From Pseudomonadota bacterium (lineage in GTDB: Bacteria > Pseudomonadota > Gammaproteobacteria > Xanthomonadales > Rhodanobacteraceae): DNA of 64,000 nucleotides. The notes under the pieces were generated by a model. That model searched no databases, was not told where the DNA came from, and was given only the letters and a program-made list of their open reading frames with translations. This document shows, one piece after another, positions 8,177 through 16,616 of the stretch (positions are counted from its first letter, which is position 1; every line of letters begins with the position of its first letter). The position numbers were made by a program, and so were the translations under genes. The DNA lies in contig JAEWGO010000021.1 in NCBI GenBank assembly GCA_023388255.1, positions 1 to 64,000 on the forward strand, given 5' to 3'.

Positions 8177-9634
8177 TCAGGTCAAACGGATGCAGACGTT
8201 TTTCGGCTCGGTGAAGAAGCGCAGCGCTTCGACGCCGCCTTCGCGGCCGACGCCCGAGTTCTTCACGCCGCCGAATGGCGTGCGCAGGTCGCGCAGCAGC
8301 CAGCAGTTGATCCAGACGATGCCGAACTCGAGCTGCGCCGCGAAGCGGTGCGCGCGATCGAGGTTCGTCGTCCAGAGCGACGCAGCAAGGCCGTAGCCGC
8401 TGTCGTTCGCGATCGCGAGCGCTTCGTCGTCGCGATCGAACGGGATCAAGGTCACGACCGGACCGAAGATTTCCTCCTGATTCGTCGTGGCTTCATTCGG
8501 CAGGCCTTCGATGACGGTCGGCGCGACGAACCAGCCGTCGGCGCATCGACCAGCAGGCTTGATCGCCTGACCGCCGCATAGAATGCGACCGCCGTCGGCG
8601 CGAGCGCGGTCTATGCTGCCGGTAACCTTGGCGAAATGCGCCTGCGAAACGAGCGCGCCCAGATCGCTGGCCGCGTCCTCCGGGTCGCCGACACGCAGCC
8701 GGCGCACGCGGTCGAGATACACTTCCTTGAAGTCATCGTAGATCGAACGCTCGACCAGCAGACGCGATCCGCACAGGCAGATCTCGCCTTGGTTCGCGAA
8801 GCCCGAGCGCACGATCGTATCCAGGTTCGCGTCGCTGAAATCGAAGTCCGCGAATACGATAGCCGGATTCTTGCCACCCATTTCGAGCGACAGTTTCTTG
8901 AATGCCGGCGCCGCCGTCGCGGCGATTGCCGCACCGGTCCTGGTGCTGCCGGTGAACGAGATCGCCTTGACCTGCGCGTGCGCGACCAGCGCATGGCCGA
9001 CATCCGCGCCATTGCCGTGCACGATGTTCAGCACACCGCGCGGGAAACCCGCCTCGATCGACAGCTCGCCGAGCCGCGCCGCCGTGCATGGCGTCACCTC
9101 GGAGGGCTTGGCGACGACCGCGTTGCCGGCCGCAAGCGCCGGCGCGATCTTCCAGGTGAACAGGTACAGCGGAAGGTTCCACGGCGAGATGCAGCCGACC
9201 ACGCCGAGCGGCTGGCGCAAGGTGTAGTTGATCGCAAGCCTGTCCATCGCATGCGATTCGCCGGGCCATTGCGTGATCGCGGCGGCGAAGAAGCGCAGGT
9301 TGGCGACTGCGCGCGGAATGTCGAGGCTGCGCGCGAGTGCGACGGGCTTGCCGGAATCTCGCGACTCCAGGTGAGCCAGTTCGTCGAGATCGCGTTCGAC
9401 CAGATCGGCGAGGCGATTGAGCAGGCGCGCACGTTCCTCGGCCGGTGTCGCGGCCCACGCCGGAAACGCAGCGCGCGCTGCGGTGACGGCGGCATCGACA
9501 TCGGCATCGGACGAATCCGGGCAGCGTGCGAACACGTTGCTGGTAGCCGGTTCATGGACATCGAGATAAAGGCCACGAGACGGGGCGGCAGCGGCCCCGT
9601 CGATCAGATTGGCGAGGGTGGTCGACGAAGGCAT
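8177..9634 (-). CDS. nbaE: 2-aminomuconate-6-semialdehyde dehydrogenase (ALDH8-type)
   Basis: 485 aa NAD-dependent aldehyde dehydrogenase. Visible catalytic residues are N153 (SPWNLP), the general base E251 (LEMGGKNP) and the nucleophile C286 in NQGEICLCGSR. The CLCGSR form is typical of aminomuconate/hydroxymuconate semialdehyde dehydrogenases. The FTGSTRTG cofactor loop is at 227-234. It oxidises 2-aminomuconate semialdehyde to 2-aminomuconate. It is the first gene of the operon nbaE-can-TIKI-nbaF-nbaC. A TAAACT hexamer lies about 10 bp before the ATG on the minus strand and could be a -10 box giving a very short leader. 2-hydroxymuconate semialdehyde dehydrogenase is the alternative, but the NbaC and NbaF neighbours argue against it. 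Confidence 0.85.
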   Translation of the reverse strand: MPSSTTLANLIDGAAAAPSRGLYLDVHEPATSNVFARCPDSSDADVDAAVTAARAAFPAWAATPAEERARLLNRLADLVERDLDELAHLESRDSGKPVALARSLDIPRAVANLRFFAAAITQWPGESHAMDRLAINYTLRQPLGVVGCISPWNLPLYLFTWKIAPALAAGNAVVAKPSEVTPCTAARLGELSIEAGFPRGVLNIVHGNGADVGHALVAHAQVKAISFTGSTRTGAAIAATAAPAFKKLSLEMGGKNPAIVFADFDFSDANLDTIVRSGFANQGEICLCGSRLLVERSIYDDFKEVYLDRVRRLRVGDPEDAASDLGALVSQAHFAKVTGSIDRARADGGRILCGGQAIKPAGRCADGWFVAPTVIEGLPNEATTNQEEIFGPVVTLIPFDRDDEALAIANDSGYGLAASLWTTNLDRAHRFAAQLEFGIVWINCWLLRDLRTPFGGVKNSGVGREGGVEALRFFTEPKNVCIRLT

Positions 9635-9715
9635 CTTCGAAGTTTAGCAGCCACACGCGGCTGCGAACGCATTCATGCCGTGCTGCCGCGGCCATTCGGA
9701 ATCTTGCGCAACGGC

Positions 9716-9756
9716 AAAAAAAAGCCCGGACCCCCGCTTGCGCGGACGGTCCGGGC
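9716..9756 (-). terminator. Rho-independent terminator of the Ig-repeat protein gene
   Basis: Read on the minus strand, a 9-bp perfect stem (GCCCGGACC/GGTCCGGGC, arms 9748-9756 and 9724-9732) is followed directly by eight T. It begins 13 bp after the stop codon at 9769 and separates that gene from the nbaE operon downstream. Confidence 0.92.
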
Positions 9757-9768
9757 CACGGGCAGGGA

Positions 9769-11838
9769 CTAGTGCACGTCGACGGTGCCGACCGCCGGGA
9801 TGCAGGTGCCGTCGAAGCCGTTCGCATACAACGGATCACCGGCCTCGAGGTTTCGCATGTGGAACTCGACCGGTGCTGCCGACGAGTACAACAGCTGCGC
9901 GCCGACGACATAGTCACCGGCGATGTCGTTCGCGGTCGCCTCGACAAAAGCGAAGCCGTCCACGTCGGTGGTCACGCGTACGGCGCTGCCGCTGTTGCTC
10001 CCGTTCGACAGGATCGACGAGGGGCCGGCAACCGGGGCGACGAAGTCGACGTCGAGGTTGGGCTGCGGCGTACCATTGTCGGTCACCTGGATCAGCAGCA
10101 TGCAGGCGAACAGCGCGTTCACCTCGCCGGACTGCGCAGGTTCGCCGGGGCTGCCAGGCACAACGGAAGGTCGCAGCAGGTTGGTCAGCACGAACGAAGT
10201 CGATCCTGTGACGCCAGACGCGTGGGCGCTGATCGCATAAGCGCCAGCGATGCCATTTGCGGTGGGTGTGATGCGGGCAAGACCATCGCTGCCGCTGGAC
10301 ACCGTGCCGGTTCCGGTCGCGCTGGCGCCGCTGGATGGTGCGACGAAGGTGACCGACACGCCGCCGACCGGATTGCCGTAGGCGTCGCCGATGAAGGCGC
10401 TCAGCGGCTGCGGGAATGGTGTCGTCACCACGGCGCCTTGGCCAGAGCCGCTGGCCGGCCCGACCGAGGCGGCAGGCCCGGCGTGGTTGACCATGTCGAA
10501 TACCTGCGGCGGCACGCCCGGCGTGGTCGCGACGATCGCGTAGGCGCCGGCGATCGTGTTGGCAACGGGGGTCAAGTCAGCGCGGCCATCCGGGCCTGTC
10601 GCGATCGTCGTCGTCGCCGCGCTCGGGAAACCGGCGCTGGCACCAGCAGAGGGCGCGGTGTAGGTCACCGGCACGCCAGGAACCGCGTTGCCGAAGGCAT
10701 CAATGACCTGCAATCCGATCGGGGCCGCGAACGACGTTGCAACAACCGCGGTCTGTGCATTGCCGCTGATCCCGCCGAAACCCGCGGCCGGACCGGGTTG
10801 GTTGGTCATGTCCCACACGATCGGCGTGGCCACGCCGCTGACTTTCCCGATGATCTGGTAGCTGCCGGCGATCGTGTTGGCGATGGTGGTGACCTGAGCG
10901 ACGCCGTTCGCATCGGTGGTGGCCGGATTCGGCGATACCGTTGCGCTCGGCCCGCTGGAGGGAACCACGAACGTTACAGTCACGCCGGGGATCGGGTCGC
11001 CGTCGGCATCGAGTACCGTGATTGCCAGCGGCGGAGCGACCGCATCGCCGACTGCGGCGCTGCGCGGCGATGCGTCGACCGCGGCCAGCGCCGTTGGTAC
11101 CTGGTTCAGCATGCGCGAACTCAGCCTGACATTGTCGAAGCTGGCGCTGCTCAGCAGGCTGGCGGTCAACAATCCGCTGGGTTCGGTGAACAGATGTATG
11201 CCGATGTTGCCGCTGACGATGGGGCCGGTGTCGTAGCCGAGTTCAACGTGCCATGTCGAGCCGGAAAGCAGAGTCAGCGTGACCGAATTCGAGTTGATCG
11301 ATGATGCAACCCGCGTCGAACCGTTGACGAGTGCGATACCGGCATTGCCGGCCTGCAGCAGGCCGAGATTGAGCGTGCCCGCTGCGGTGATGTCGGCGGA
11401 CAGCGTGTAGTGTTTGTCGGGCTGCCATGGCGTAGCGGTTTCTTGGCGGAACGAGCCGCCATTGTTTACCAGACCGAGGGCGTTCACGCCCAACAGGCCG
11501 CCGACCGACGCTTGGCCGGAGCCGATCGTCAATGTGGGCGGTGCGAGCAGGCCTAGTGCGCCGAACCAGGTGCCGCTCCACGGGCCCGTGCCGATGGCGG
11601 CGCTGCCGCTGCCGCCGAGGACTCCGCCGCCGACGCTGCCGTCGTTGGCAGGGTTCGAGAAATCACCGTTCGCTACCGGAATCTGGCCAGCATACGCATT
11701 GAGGCCGGCGGCAAGCAGGAGCACGCACGGCAGAAGATGTAGATACCGTCGGCGGCGAGACCGCGGTCCGCTGGGGCAGGCAAGTGACGGGGCGATTCCG
11801 GTTGGCGAAGGGTTGGTATGGGTTGCACATCGTTCCAT
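9769..11838 (-). CDS. Exported protein with four Ig-like (Big_1-type) repeats
   Basis: 689 aa. The ATG at 11838 has a strong GAGGAGA site. An arginine-rich N-region followed by YLHLLPCVLLLAAGLNAYAG (about 31-51) is a signal peptide. Residues 52-245 form a glycine-rich beta domain. Then come four repeats of roughly 90 residues (about 250-600) sharing the pattern P(I/V)xGVxVTFVxPSSGxSA...GxAxxTxxANxIAGxYxI, as in bacterial Ig-like domain group 1. The C-terminus carries DPLYANGFDG, a tail also seen in two other exported proteins of this window. The role is probably surface structural or adhesive. It is transcribed alone, with its own terminator and a roughly 300-bp AT-richer upstream region. Confidence 0.8.
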   Translation of the reverse strand: MERCATHTNPSPTGIAPSLACPSGPRSRRRRYLHLLPCVLLLAAGLNAYAGQIPVANGDFSNPANDGSVGGGVLGGSGSAAIGTGPWSGTWFGALGLLAPPTLTIGSGQASVGGLLGVNALGLVNNGGSFRQETATPWQPDKHYTLSADITAAGTLNLGLLQAGNAGIALVNGSTRVASSINSNSVTLTLLSGSTWHVELGYDTGPIVSGNIGIHLFTEPSGLLTASLLSSASFDNVRLSSRMLNQVPTALAAVDASPRSAAVGDAVAPPLAITVLDADGDPIPGVTVTFVVPSSGPSATVSPNPATTDANGVAQVTTIANTIAGSYQIIGKVSGVATPIVWDMTNQPGPAAGFGGISGNAQTAVVATSFAAPIGLQVIDAFGNAVPGVPVTYTAPSAGASAGFPSAATTTIATGPDGRADLTPVANTIAGAYAIVATTPGVPPQVFDMVNHAGPAASVGPASGSGQGAVVTTPFPQPLSAFIGDAYGNPVGGVSVTFVAPSSGASATGTGTVSSGSDGLARITPTANGIAGAYAISAHASGVTGSTSFVLTNLLRPSVVPGSPGEPAQSGEVNALFACMLLIQVTDNGTPQPNLDVDFVAPVAGPSSILSNGSNSGSAVRVTTDVDGFAFVEATANDIAGDYVVGAQLLYSSAAPVEFHMRNLEAGDPLYANGFDGTCIPAVGTVDVH

Positions 11839-12267
11839 GGTGCAGTCTCCTCAGGCGGATACGGACCACCGGCTGTCCAGTCAGACGCACGGCGGTGCTG
11901 CTCGCGCGCGATGAATTCAGGGGTCCGGAATATCCGCTGCGACGCTGAGGGGTATTCGACCTCACGGAGAATGGTGTGTTGCCATTCCCCGTTCTCGACA
12001 TCGAAATCCGCACGCCTTTTGAGACATCGCGCGCTGGAGGTGCAGCAGCATTCATGCCAAGGAGTAGTGTGACGCACTTCTCACTATTGCGGCCATGTAG
12101 TCAAATTTCTTTGTGTACATGTATCTAAATTGATCAATTTGCCCGGCGCTGGACGTTGCATGTGTGGTCTTTCGAGACAGTTTGCGACAGCGCACGACAG
12201 GCGAGTCGTTTGGTCGGATGCGCGGGTGGCAGCATCCGATCCTGAGGTACGCGCAGGCGGATCCGAC
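11839..12267. other. 429-bp intergenic region upstream of the Ig-repeat gene; control region only
   Basis: No convincing gene. The stretch 12060-12145 is clearly AT-richer than its surroundings and holds TACATGTA (12116-12123), a minus-strand TTGACT near 12096-12101 and a 14-bp palindrome. A leader of more than 200 nt would separate a promoter there from the ATG at 11838. It contains a weak hairpin (GGAGAATGG/CCATTCCCC, around 11967-11991). Confidence 0.5.
12127..12140. promoter_or_regulatory. Perfect 14-bp palindrome, candidate operator
   Basis: AAATTGATCAATTT reads identically on both strands. It lies in the only AT-rich patch between trhO and the Ig-repeat protein gene, about 290 bp upstream of the latter's start and close to TACATGTA. 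Symmetry and position suggest a repressor or activator site. No family can be named. Confidence 0.35.
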
Positions 12268-13011
12268 TCAGGTTGCGACGCGCTTGCCGGATGGCCGCAG
12301 TGAAGGCGTCAGCGCTGTGCGTTCGTCGAATACGAAGCAATCGCCCACATAGCCGCGATCTCCGATCTGTTCGAAATAGCCGAGAATGCCACCGTCGAGC
12401 TGCCAGACAGGCCCGAAACCGTTTGCCTGCATCCATAACGCGGCTTTCTCGCAGCGGATGCCTCCGGTGCAAAAGCTGACCACGGTGGCATCGGTGAGTG
12501 AATCGCGCTGCGCGGCGACCGCTTCAGGCAGGTCGGTGAACTTATCGATCGGCAGGGTCAGGGCGCCTGCAAACGTGCCGTGGGCCACCTCTTGCCGGTT
12601 GCGCGTGTCGAGCAACACCACGCGCCGACCGTCGTCGTCGCGGCCCTGCTCGATCCAGCGCGCGAGCGTGACCGGCGCCAGCGCCGGCGCACGTTGCTCG
12701 TGCGGGGCAGGATGTTGCTGGCGGAACGAGATGATCTCGCGCTTGCGCTTCACCTTCAGGCGCGCGAACGGTGGAGCTTCGCTGTAGCTGCGTTTGATCG
12801 CGATATCCGCGAAGCGCGGCTCGGTACGCAACGCTGCGACGAAGGCGTCGATCGCGTCGGCACCGCCGGCAAGGAACAGGTTCAGGCCTTCCTCCGCAAC
12901 CAGCACGGTGCCGCGAAGCGCAAGCGTTCCGGCGCATTCGCGCAACCGCGCGACGAGCGCGTCGGCATCGTCGATCGGCACGAAGTGATAGGCGGCGATA
13001 TTGACGATCAT
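12268..13011 (-). CDS. trhO: tRNA uridine(34) hydroxylase, rhodanese family
   Basis: 247 aa, YceA/TrhO-type: an N-terminal ferredoxin-like domain (1-95, including VAEEGLNLFLAG) and a rhodanese domain with catalytic C181 in SFCTGGIRCEKA. TrhO uses prephenate-independent, O2-dependent chemistry to make 5-hydroxyuridine at the tRNA wobble position. It ends with a short basic tail. It lies 35 bp downstream of the SDR gene on the same strand, probably in one transcript. Confidence 0.92.
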   Translation of the reverse strand: MIVNIAAYHFVPIDDADALVARLRECAGTLALRGTVLVAEEGLNLFLAGGADAIDAFVAALRTEPRFADIAIKRSYSEAPPFARLKVKRKREIISFRQQHPAPHEQRAPALAPVTLARWIEQGRDDDGRRVVLLDTRNRQEVAHGTFAGALTLPIDKFTDLPEAVAAQRDSLTDATVVSFCTGGIRCEKAALWMQANGFGPVWQLDGGILGYFEQIGDRGYVGDCFVFDERTALTPSLRPSGKRVAT

Positions 13012-13046
13012 CGAAGAACCAATGCCTTACGGCGAGTCATCAAAAG

Positions 13047-13835
13047 TCACAGCGACAGCGTGCGACCGCCATCGACCGGCACATTGATGCCGTTGACGTA
13101 GGCAGCCGCCGGCGTCGCCAGAAACGCAATCACGTTCGCGATCTCGGCGGGTTTGGCAAAACGCCCGGCCGGTACTGTCGTCAGCATTGCCTGTTCGATC
13201 TCGGCGCTGTTCTTGCCGGTCGCGCGCGTACGCTCGGTCAGGATCTGCTCGAGCCGCTGCGTCTGCGTATAGCCCGGCAACACGTTGTTGATCGTGATGC
13301 CGTGCATGCCAAGCTCGCCGGCCAGAGTCTTCGCCCAGCTCGCGACCGCGCCGCGGATCGTGTTCGACACGCCGAGGTTCCTGATCGGCTCCTTCACCGA
13401 GGTCGAGATCACGTTGACGACGCGGCCATAGCCGGATGCCTTCATGCCCGGCAGTACGGCCTGCAGAAGCGCCTGCGCGGCGACCAGATGCTGCGTGAAC
13501 GCACGTAAGAAATCGTCCGGCGCCGCCGTGTGCGCAGGACCGCCGGGCGGTCCACCGCTGTTGTTGATGAGGATCTGGATCGGATGCGCGTTCGCGGTCG
13601 CCTCGACCTTGGCGCGCAGCTCGACGTGATCGAGCATGTCGGCCGCAATCGTTGCATGCTGCTGCGCGGCATGCGTCTTCGGCAGCGATGCAACCGCGGT
13701 TTCGAGCGCTTCACGCGAACGCGCGACCAAGGTGACATCGGCGCCGAGCGCCGCGAGTTCGATGGCCGTCGCGCGGCCGATGCCTTGCGAGCCGCCGCAG
13801 ACGAGCGCGTGTTTGCCGGTGAGGTCGATATTCAT
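13047..13835 (-). CDS. SDR-family protein lacking the catalytic Tyr and Lys
   Basis: 262 aa from the ATG at 13835. An upstream ATG adds 20 residues of unlikely composition. The Rossmann motif GGSQGIG is at 14-20 and NNSGG at 91-95. Where SDRs have S...Y-x-x-x-K, this protein has S144 with S157 and R161 (VSNTIRGAV), so the proton-relay Tyr and Lys are replaced. This matches a divergent 3-oxoacyl-ACP-reductase-like SDR subgroup known to lack a perfect catalytic tetrad. It may be a non-reductase, a binding protein or an enzyme with altered chemistry. The ending is a normal SDR one (GGRTLSL). Confidence 0.8.
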   Translation of the reverse strand: MNIDLTGKHALVCGGSQGIGRATAIELAALGADVTLVARSREALETAVASLPKTHAAQQHATIAADMLDHVELRAKVEATANAHPIQILINNSGGPPGGPAHTAAPDDFLRAFTQHLVAAQALLQAVLPGMKASGYGRVVNVISTSVKEPIRNLGVSNTIRGAVASWAKTLAGELGMHGITINNVLPGYTQTQRLEQILTERTRATGKNSAEIEQAMLTTVPAGRFAKPAEIANVIAFLATPAAAYVNGINVPVDGGRTLSL

Positions 13836-13891
13836 GGAGATGGGGCGAGTCAAGGGAGAATGGATGGAACCGCCTGGTGGCGTGCCGCCGC

Positions 13892-14194
13892 TCAATGCCG
13901 CGATGGCAGCTTCTGCATCATGCGCGGCAGCAGTTCCTCGTCACCGTCGCCGGACGGTACTTCGAGACCATCGAGGTTGAACCCGAGCAGCGCGGCATCG
14001 TCCTCGTCGAGGCCGTCGAACGCGCGAAACTCGGCATCGAGCAGGGCCATGCGCGCGGCGGTTTCATCGTCGTAGCGCAGGATGCGGCCATCGTGGTCGA
14101 GCACCTCGGCAATGCCGGAATCGAGCACGTCGAGGCGCGCCCAGACGAGGGTGTCGCCGAAAGCGGCCAGCCACCACGTGTTCGTCGCGCTCAT
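13892..14194 (-). CDS. Small acidic protein of unknown function
   Basis: 100 aa from the ATG at 14194, which overlaps the stop of the upstream membrane-protein gene by 4 bp (ATGA). That overlap is good evidence that both are real and translationally coupled. The protein starts MSATNTWWLAAFGDT and is rich in Asp/Glu and Leu, without signal peptide, membrane segment or cysteines in its core. I do not recognise a family. Confidence 0.65.
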   Translation of the reverse strand: MSATNTWWLAAFGDTLVWARLDVLDSGIAEVLDHDGRILRYDDETAARMALLDAEFRAFDGLDEDDAALLGFNLDGLEVPSGDGDEELLPRMMQKLPSRH

Positions 14195-14514
14195 GCCGAG
14201 GCTCCCGTCGATGCAAACACCTTTGCCAGCAACGCCGCGATTGCGCCGATCACGATGGCCCACGCGCCGATCATGCCGAGTACGGCGAGCGCATCGAGGC
14301 CACGATCGCGCAGCGGCCGGTATCTCGCGCCGAGATACCACGCGAACGCATGTGGCGAAAACATGAAGCCGCCGAGGCGGGCGCGCTCATCCGGATGATG
14401 GTCGCGCAAATGCACCGCGACCAGCATCCATGTGATGACGTAGGTGGTCAGGCCGGCGACGACGAAGCCGAGACCCATGATGAAGATGAATTGATGCCAG
14501 GCTGAGGCGCTCAC
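14191..14514 (-). CDS. Small inner-membrane protein, distantly UspB-like
   Basis: 107 aa with a hydrophobic segment at about 9-35, a central polar part with HLRDHHPDE and WYLGARYRPLRDRGLD, and a second segment at about 76-98. The two-helix layout and the ARYR-x-L-x-D pattern recall universal stress protein B, but the match is loose. The stop overlaps the next gene (ATGA). Probably first gene of the short operon continuing to trhO. Confidence 0.65.
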   Translation of the reverse strand: MSASAWHQFIFIMGLGFVVAGLTTYVITWMLVAVHLRDHHPDERARLGGFMFSPHAFAWYLGARYRPLRDRGLDALAVLGMIGAWAIVIGAIAALLAKVFASTGASA

Positions 14515-14660
14515 GTTGCCATTTCGCTGTGGGTGGTTGATGTGCGCGCCGAGGACGGCGCGTTCGCCGAACGCGAGCGTCCGGCAGAGCCGCGTCCGGT
14601 CATGCGCCGGAGGCGGCGAGTCCGCATGAGTCCAGGATGGGCGAATGCGGACATCGGCAA

Positions 14661-16091
14661 TTAGAACTCCGCCGTGCCTGGCGCACGCGGGTACGGGATT
14701 GCGTCACGGATGTTGGCGAGGCCGCAGACATAGACGACCAGGCGTTCGAAGCCGAGCCCGAAGCCCGCATGTGGCACGCTGCCATAGCGGCGGAAATCGC
14801 GATACCAGTTGTACATGTTGGGGTCGAGGCCGAACTGCGCGATGCGGCGGTCGAGGACATCGAGGCGTTCCTCGCGCTGCGCGCCACCGATGATTTCGCC
14901 GATGCCGGGCGCGAGCACGTCCATCGCGGCGACGGTGCGACCGTCGTCGTTGAGGCGCATGTAGAACGCCTTGATCTTTTCCGGATAGTTGGTGACCACG
15001 ACCGGGCCGCCGACGTGTTGTTCGGTCAGGAAGCGTTCGTGCTCGGTCTGCAGATCCGCGCCCCATTCGACCGCATAGTCGAACTTCCTGCCTGACTTCT
15101 TCAGGATCTCGACCGCATCGGTGTAGTCGATGCGGGCAAACGACGAGGCAATGATCGCTTCGAGGCGCGAGATCGCGGTCTTCTCGACGCGATCGGCGAA
15201 GAACGCCATGTCGTCGCCGCGCTCCGCCAGCACCATGCGGAAGATGAACTTCAGGAAATCCTCCGCGACGCGCGCGTTCTCGGCGAGGTCGGCGAACGCG
15301 ATTTCCGGTTCGACCATCCAGAATTCGGCGAGGTGGCGCGTGGTGTGCGAGTTTTCGGCGCGGAATGTCGGCCCGAAAGTGTAGACCTTGCTCAGTGCGA
15401 GGCAGTACGCCTCGACGTTGAGCTGGCCGGACACGGTCAGGAACGCTTCCTTGCCGAAGAAGTCCTTCTTGAAATCGATCGCGCCCTTGTCGGTGCGCGG
15501 CAGGTTCATCAGGTCCAGCGTGGAGACGCGGAACATCTCGCCGGCGCCCTCGGTGTCCGAGGTGGTGATGATCGGCGTGTTGACCCAGAAGTAGCCGTTC
15601 TCGTCGAAGTAGCGGTGGATCGCGTTCGCGATCGTGTGGCGCACGCGGCTGACCGCGCCGAACAAGTTCGTGCGCGGGCGCAGATGCGCGACTTCGCGCA
15701 GGAATTCCGGCGAATGCGGCTTGGGCTGGATCGGGTAGGTTTCCGGGTCGTCGACCCAGCCGACGACAGCGAGGCGGCTTGCCTGAACTTCGAACGATTG
15801 CCCCTTGCCTTGGGAGGCGACCAACTCGCCCTCTGCGATGATCGCGCAACCGGCGGTCAAGTGCGTCACTTCGCCGTCATAGTTCGGCAGCGCATTCGTC
15901 GCGACGATCTGGATCGTGTCGAAGCAGGAGCCATCGCTCAACGCGATGAACGAAAGCCCGGCCTTCGAGTCGCGACGCGTGCGCACCCATCCGCGCACCT
16001 GCACCCGGCTGCCCGGCGCGACGGCGCCCGACAAGGCCCGTTTCACGTCCACCGTTTCCGTCTCGATCGCTGGCTGATCGCTTGCCGACAT
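14661..16091 (-). CDS. asnS: Asparaginyl-tRNA synthetase
   Basis: 476 aa class II aminoacyl-tRNA synthetase. An OB-fold anticodon-binding domain lies at about 20-120 (SRVQVRGWVRTRRDSKAG), and the catalytic core follows with motif 2 (FGPTFRAENSHTTRHLAEFWMVEPE) and motif 3 (GFGLGFERLV). It charges tRNA-Asn with asparagine. The ATG at 16091 was chosen because AGGAGTT lies 9 bp upstream and MSASDQPAI fits family N-termini. The open frame continues 24 codons further but without support. A weak hairpin without T-run (14620-14652) follows the stop. Confidence 0.96.
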   Translation of the reverse strand: MSASDQPAIETETVDVKRALSGAVAPGSRVQVRGWVRTRRDSKAGLSFIALSDGSCFDTIQIVATNALPNYDGEVTHLTAGCAIIAEGELVASQGKGQSFEVQASRLAVVGWVDDPETYPIQPKPHSPEFLREVAHLRPRTNLFGAVSRVRHTIANAIHRYFDENGYFWVNTPIITTSDTEGAGEMFRVSTLDLMNLPRTDKGAIDFKKDFFGKEAFLTVSGQLNVEAYCLALSKVYTFGPTFRAENSHTTRHLAEFWMVEPEIAFADLAENARVAEDFLKFIFRMVLAERGDDMAFFADRVEKTAISRLEAIIASSFARIDYTDAVEILKKSGRKFDYAVEWGADLQTEHERFLTEQHVGGPVVVTNYPEKIKAFYMRLNDDGRTVAAMDVLAPGIGEIIGGAQREERLDVLDRRIAQFGLDPNMYNWYRDFRRYGSVPHAGFGLGFERLVVYVCGLANIRDAIPYPRAPGTAEF

Positions 16092-16196
16092 GCCTTGAAA
16101 CTCCTGCTGATGGCGCCCAGTTCGCCGGGAGGCGGGGCGTGTCTTGGATGGGATGGCGATCATAGCGGAATCGGCTGCTGCATCGCGGGATCGCGC

Positions 16197-16202
16197 TAGA
16201 AT
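16197..16202 (+). promoter_or_regulatory. Likely -10 box of the IscA-type gene
   Basis: TAGAAT in the divergent gap between asnS and the Fe-S carrier gene, 72 bp before its ATG. No good -35 hexamer at the usual spacing. Confidence 0.45.
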
Positions 16203-16274
16203 GGACGTCGCGGCTGCGGATGCCGAAAGAAGTCCTTCTGCCGCGGAAGAAGACGATCATCAATCGGGAAACAC

Positions 16275-16610
16275 ATGACCATCCAGCTCACCACCGCCGC
16301 GCGCCAGCGCATGCAGGACTTCGTCGGTCGCGAGCCGGGCGCGCTCGGCGTGCGTTTCGGCATCAAGCGCATGGGTTGCTCCGGTTTCGGCTACACGGTC
16401 GACCTCGCCAACGCGATTGCCGAGAACGACGAGGTGCTCGACCAGGATGGCCTGCGTCTGGTCATCGACAAGAAGGCGCTGCCGTTTGTCGATGGCACCG
16501 AGATCGATTTCCAGCGGCAAGGCATCAACGCCAGCTTCGTGTTCCGCAATCCGAACGCGACCGGCGAATGCGGTTGCGGCGAAAGTTTTACCGTCGAGGC
16601 GGTGGGCTGA
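16275..16610 (+). CDS. IscA/ErpA-type iron-sulfur carrier
   Basis: 111 aa HesB/YadR family A-type carrier. The three conserved cysteines are at C35, C99 and C101 (MGCSGFGY and GECGCGESF), exactly the IscA numbering. It accepts and delivers Fe-S clusters or iron in the cytoplasm. No other isc or suf genes lie beside it, so I cannot tell IscA from SufA or ErpA. It is divergent from asnS and closely followed by a membrane-protein gene. Confidence 0.9.
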   Translation: MTIQLTTAARQRMQDFVGREPGALGVRFGIKRMGCSGFGYTVDLANAIAENDEVLDQDGLRLVIDKKALPFVDGTEIDFQRQGINASFVFRNPNATGECGCGESFTVEAVG

Positions 16611-16616
16611 GCCACG

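Noticed and set aside
11673..12077. Minus-strand ORF starting MRHTTPWHE upstream of the Ig-repeat gene
   Set aside because: Partly protein-like, but it runs out of frame through the well-supported start and signal peptide of the Ig-repeat protein, has no ribosome site and no family.
16201..16278. 25-codon ORF (MDVAAADAERS...) ending in ATGA overlap with the IscA-type gene
   Set aside because: Its ATG overlaps the TAGAAT -10 box, so a transcript from that promoter would start after it, and there is no ribosome site.
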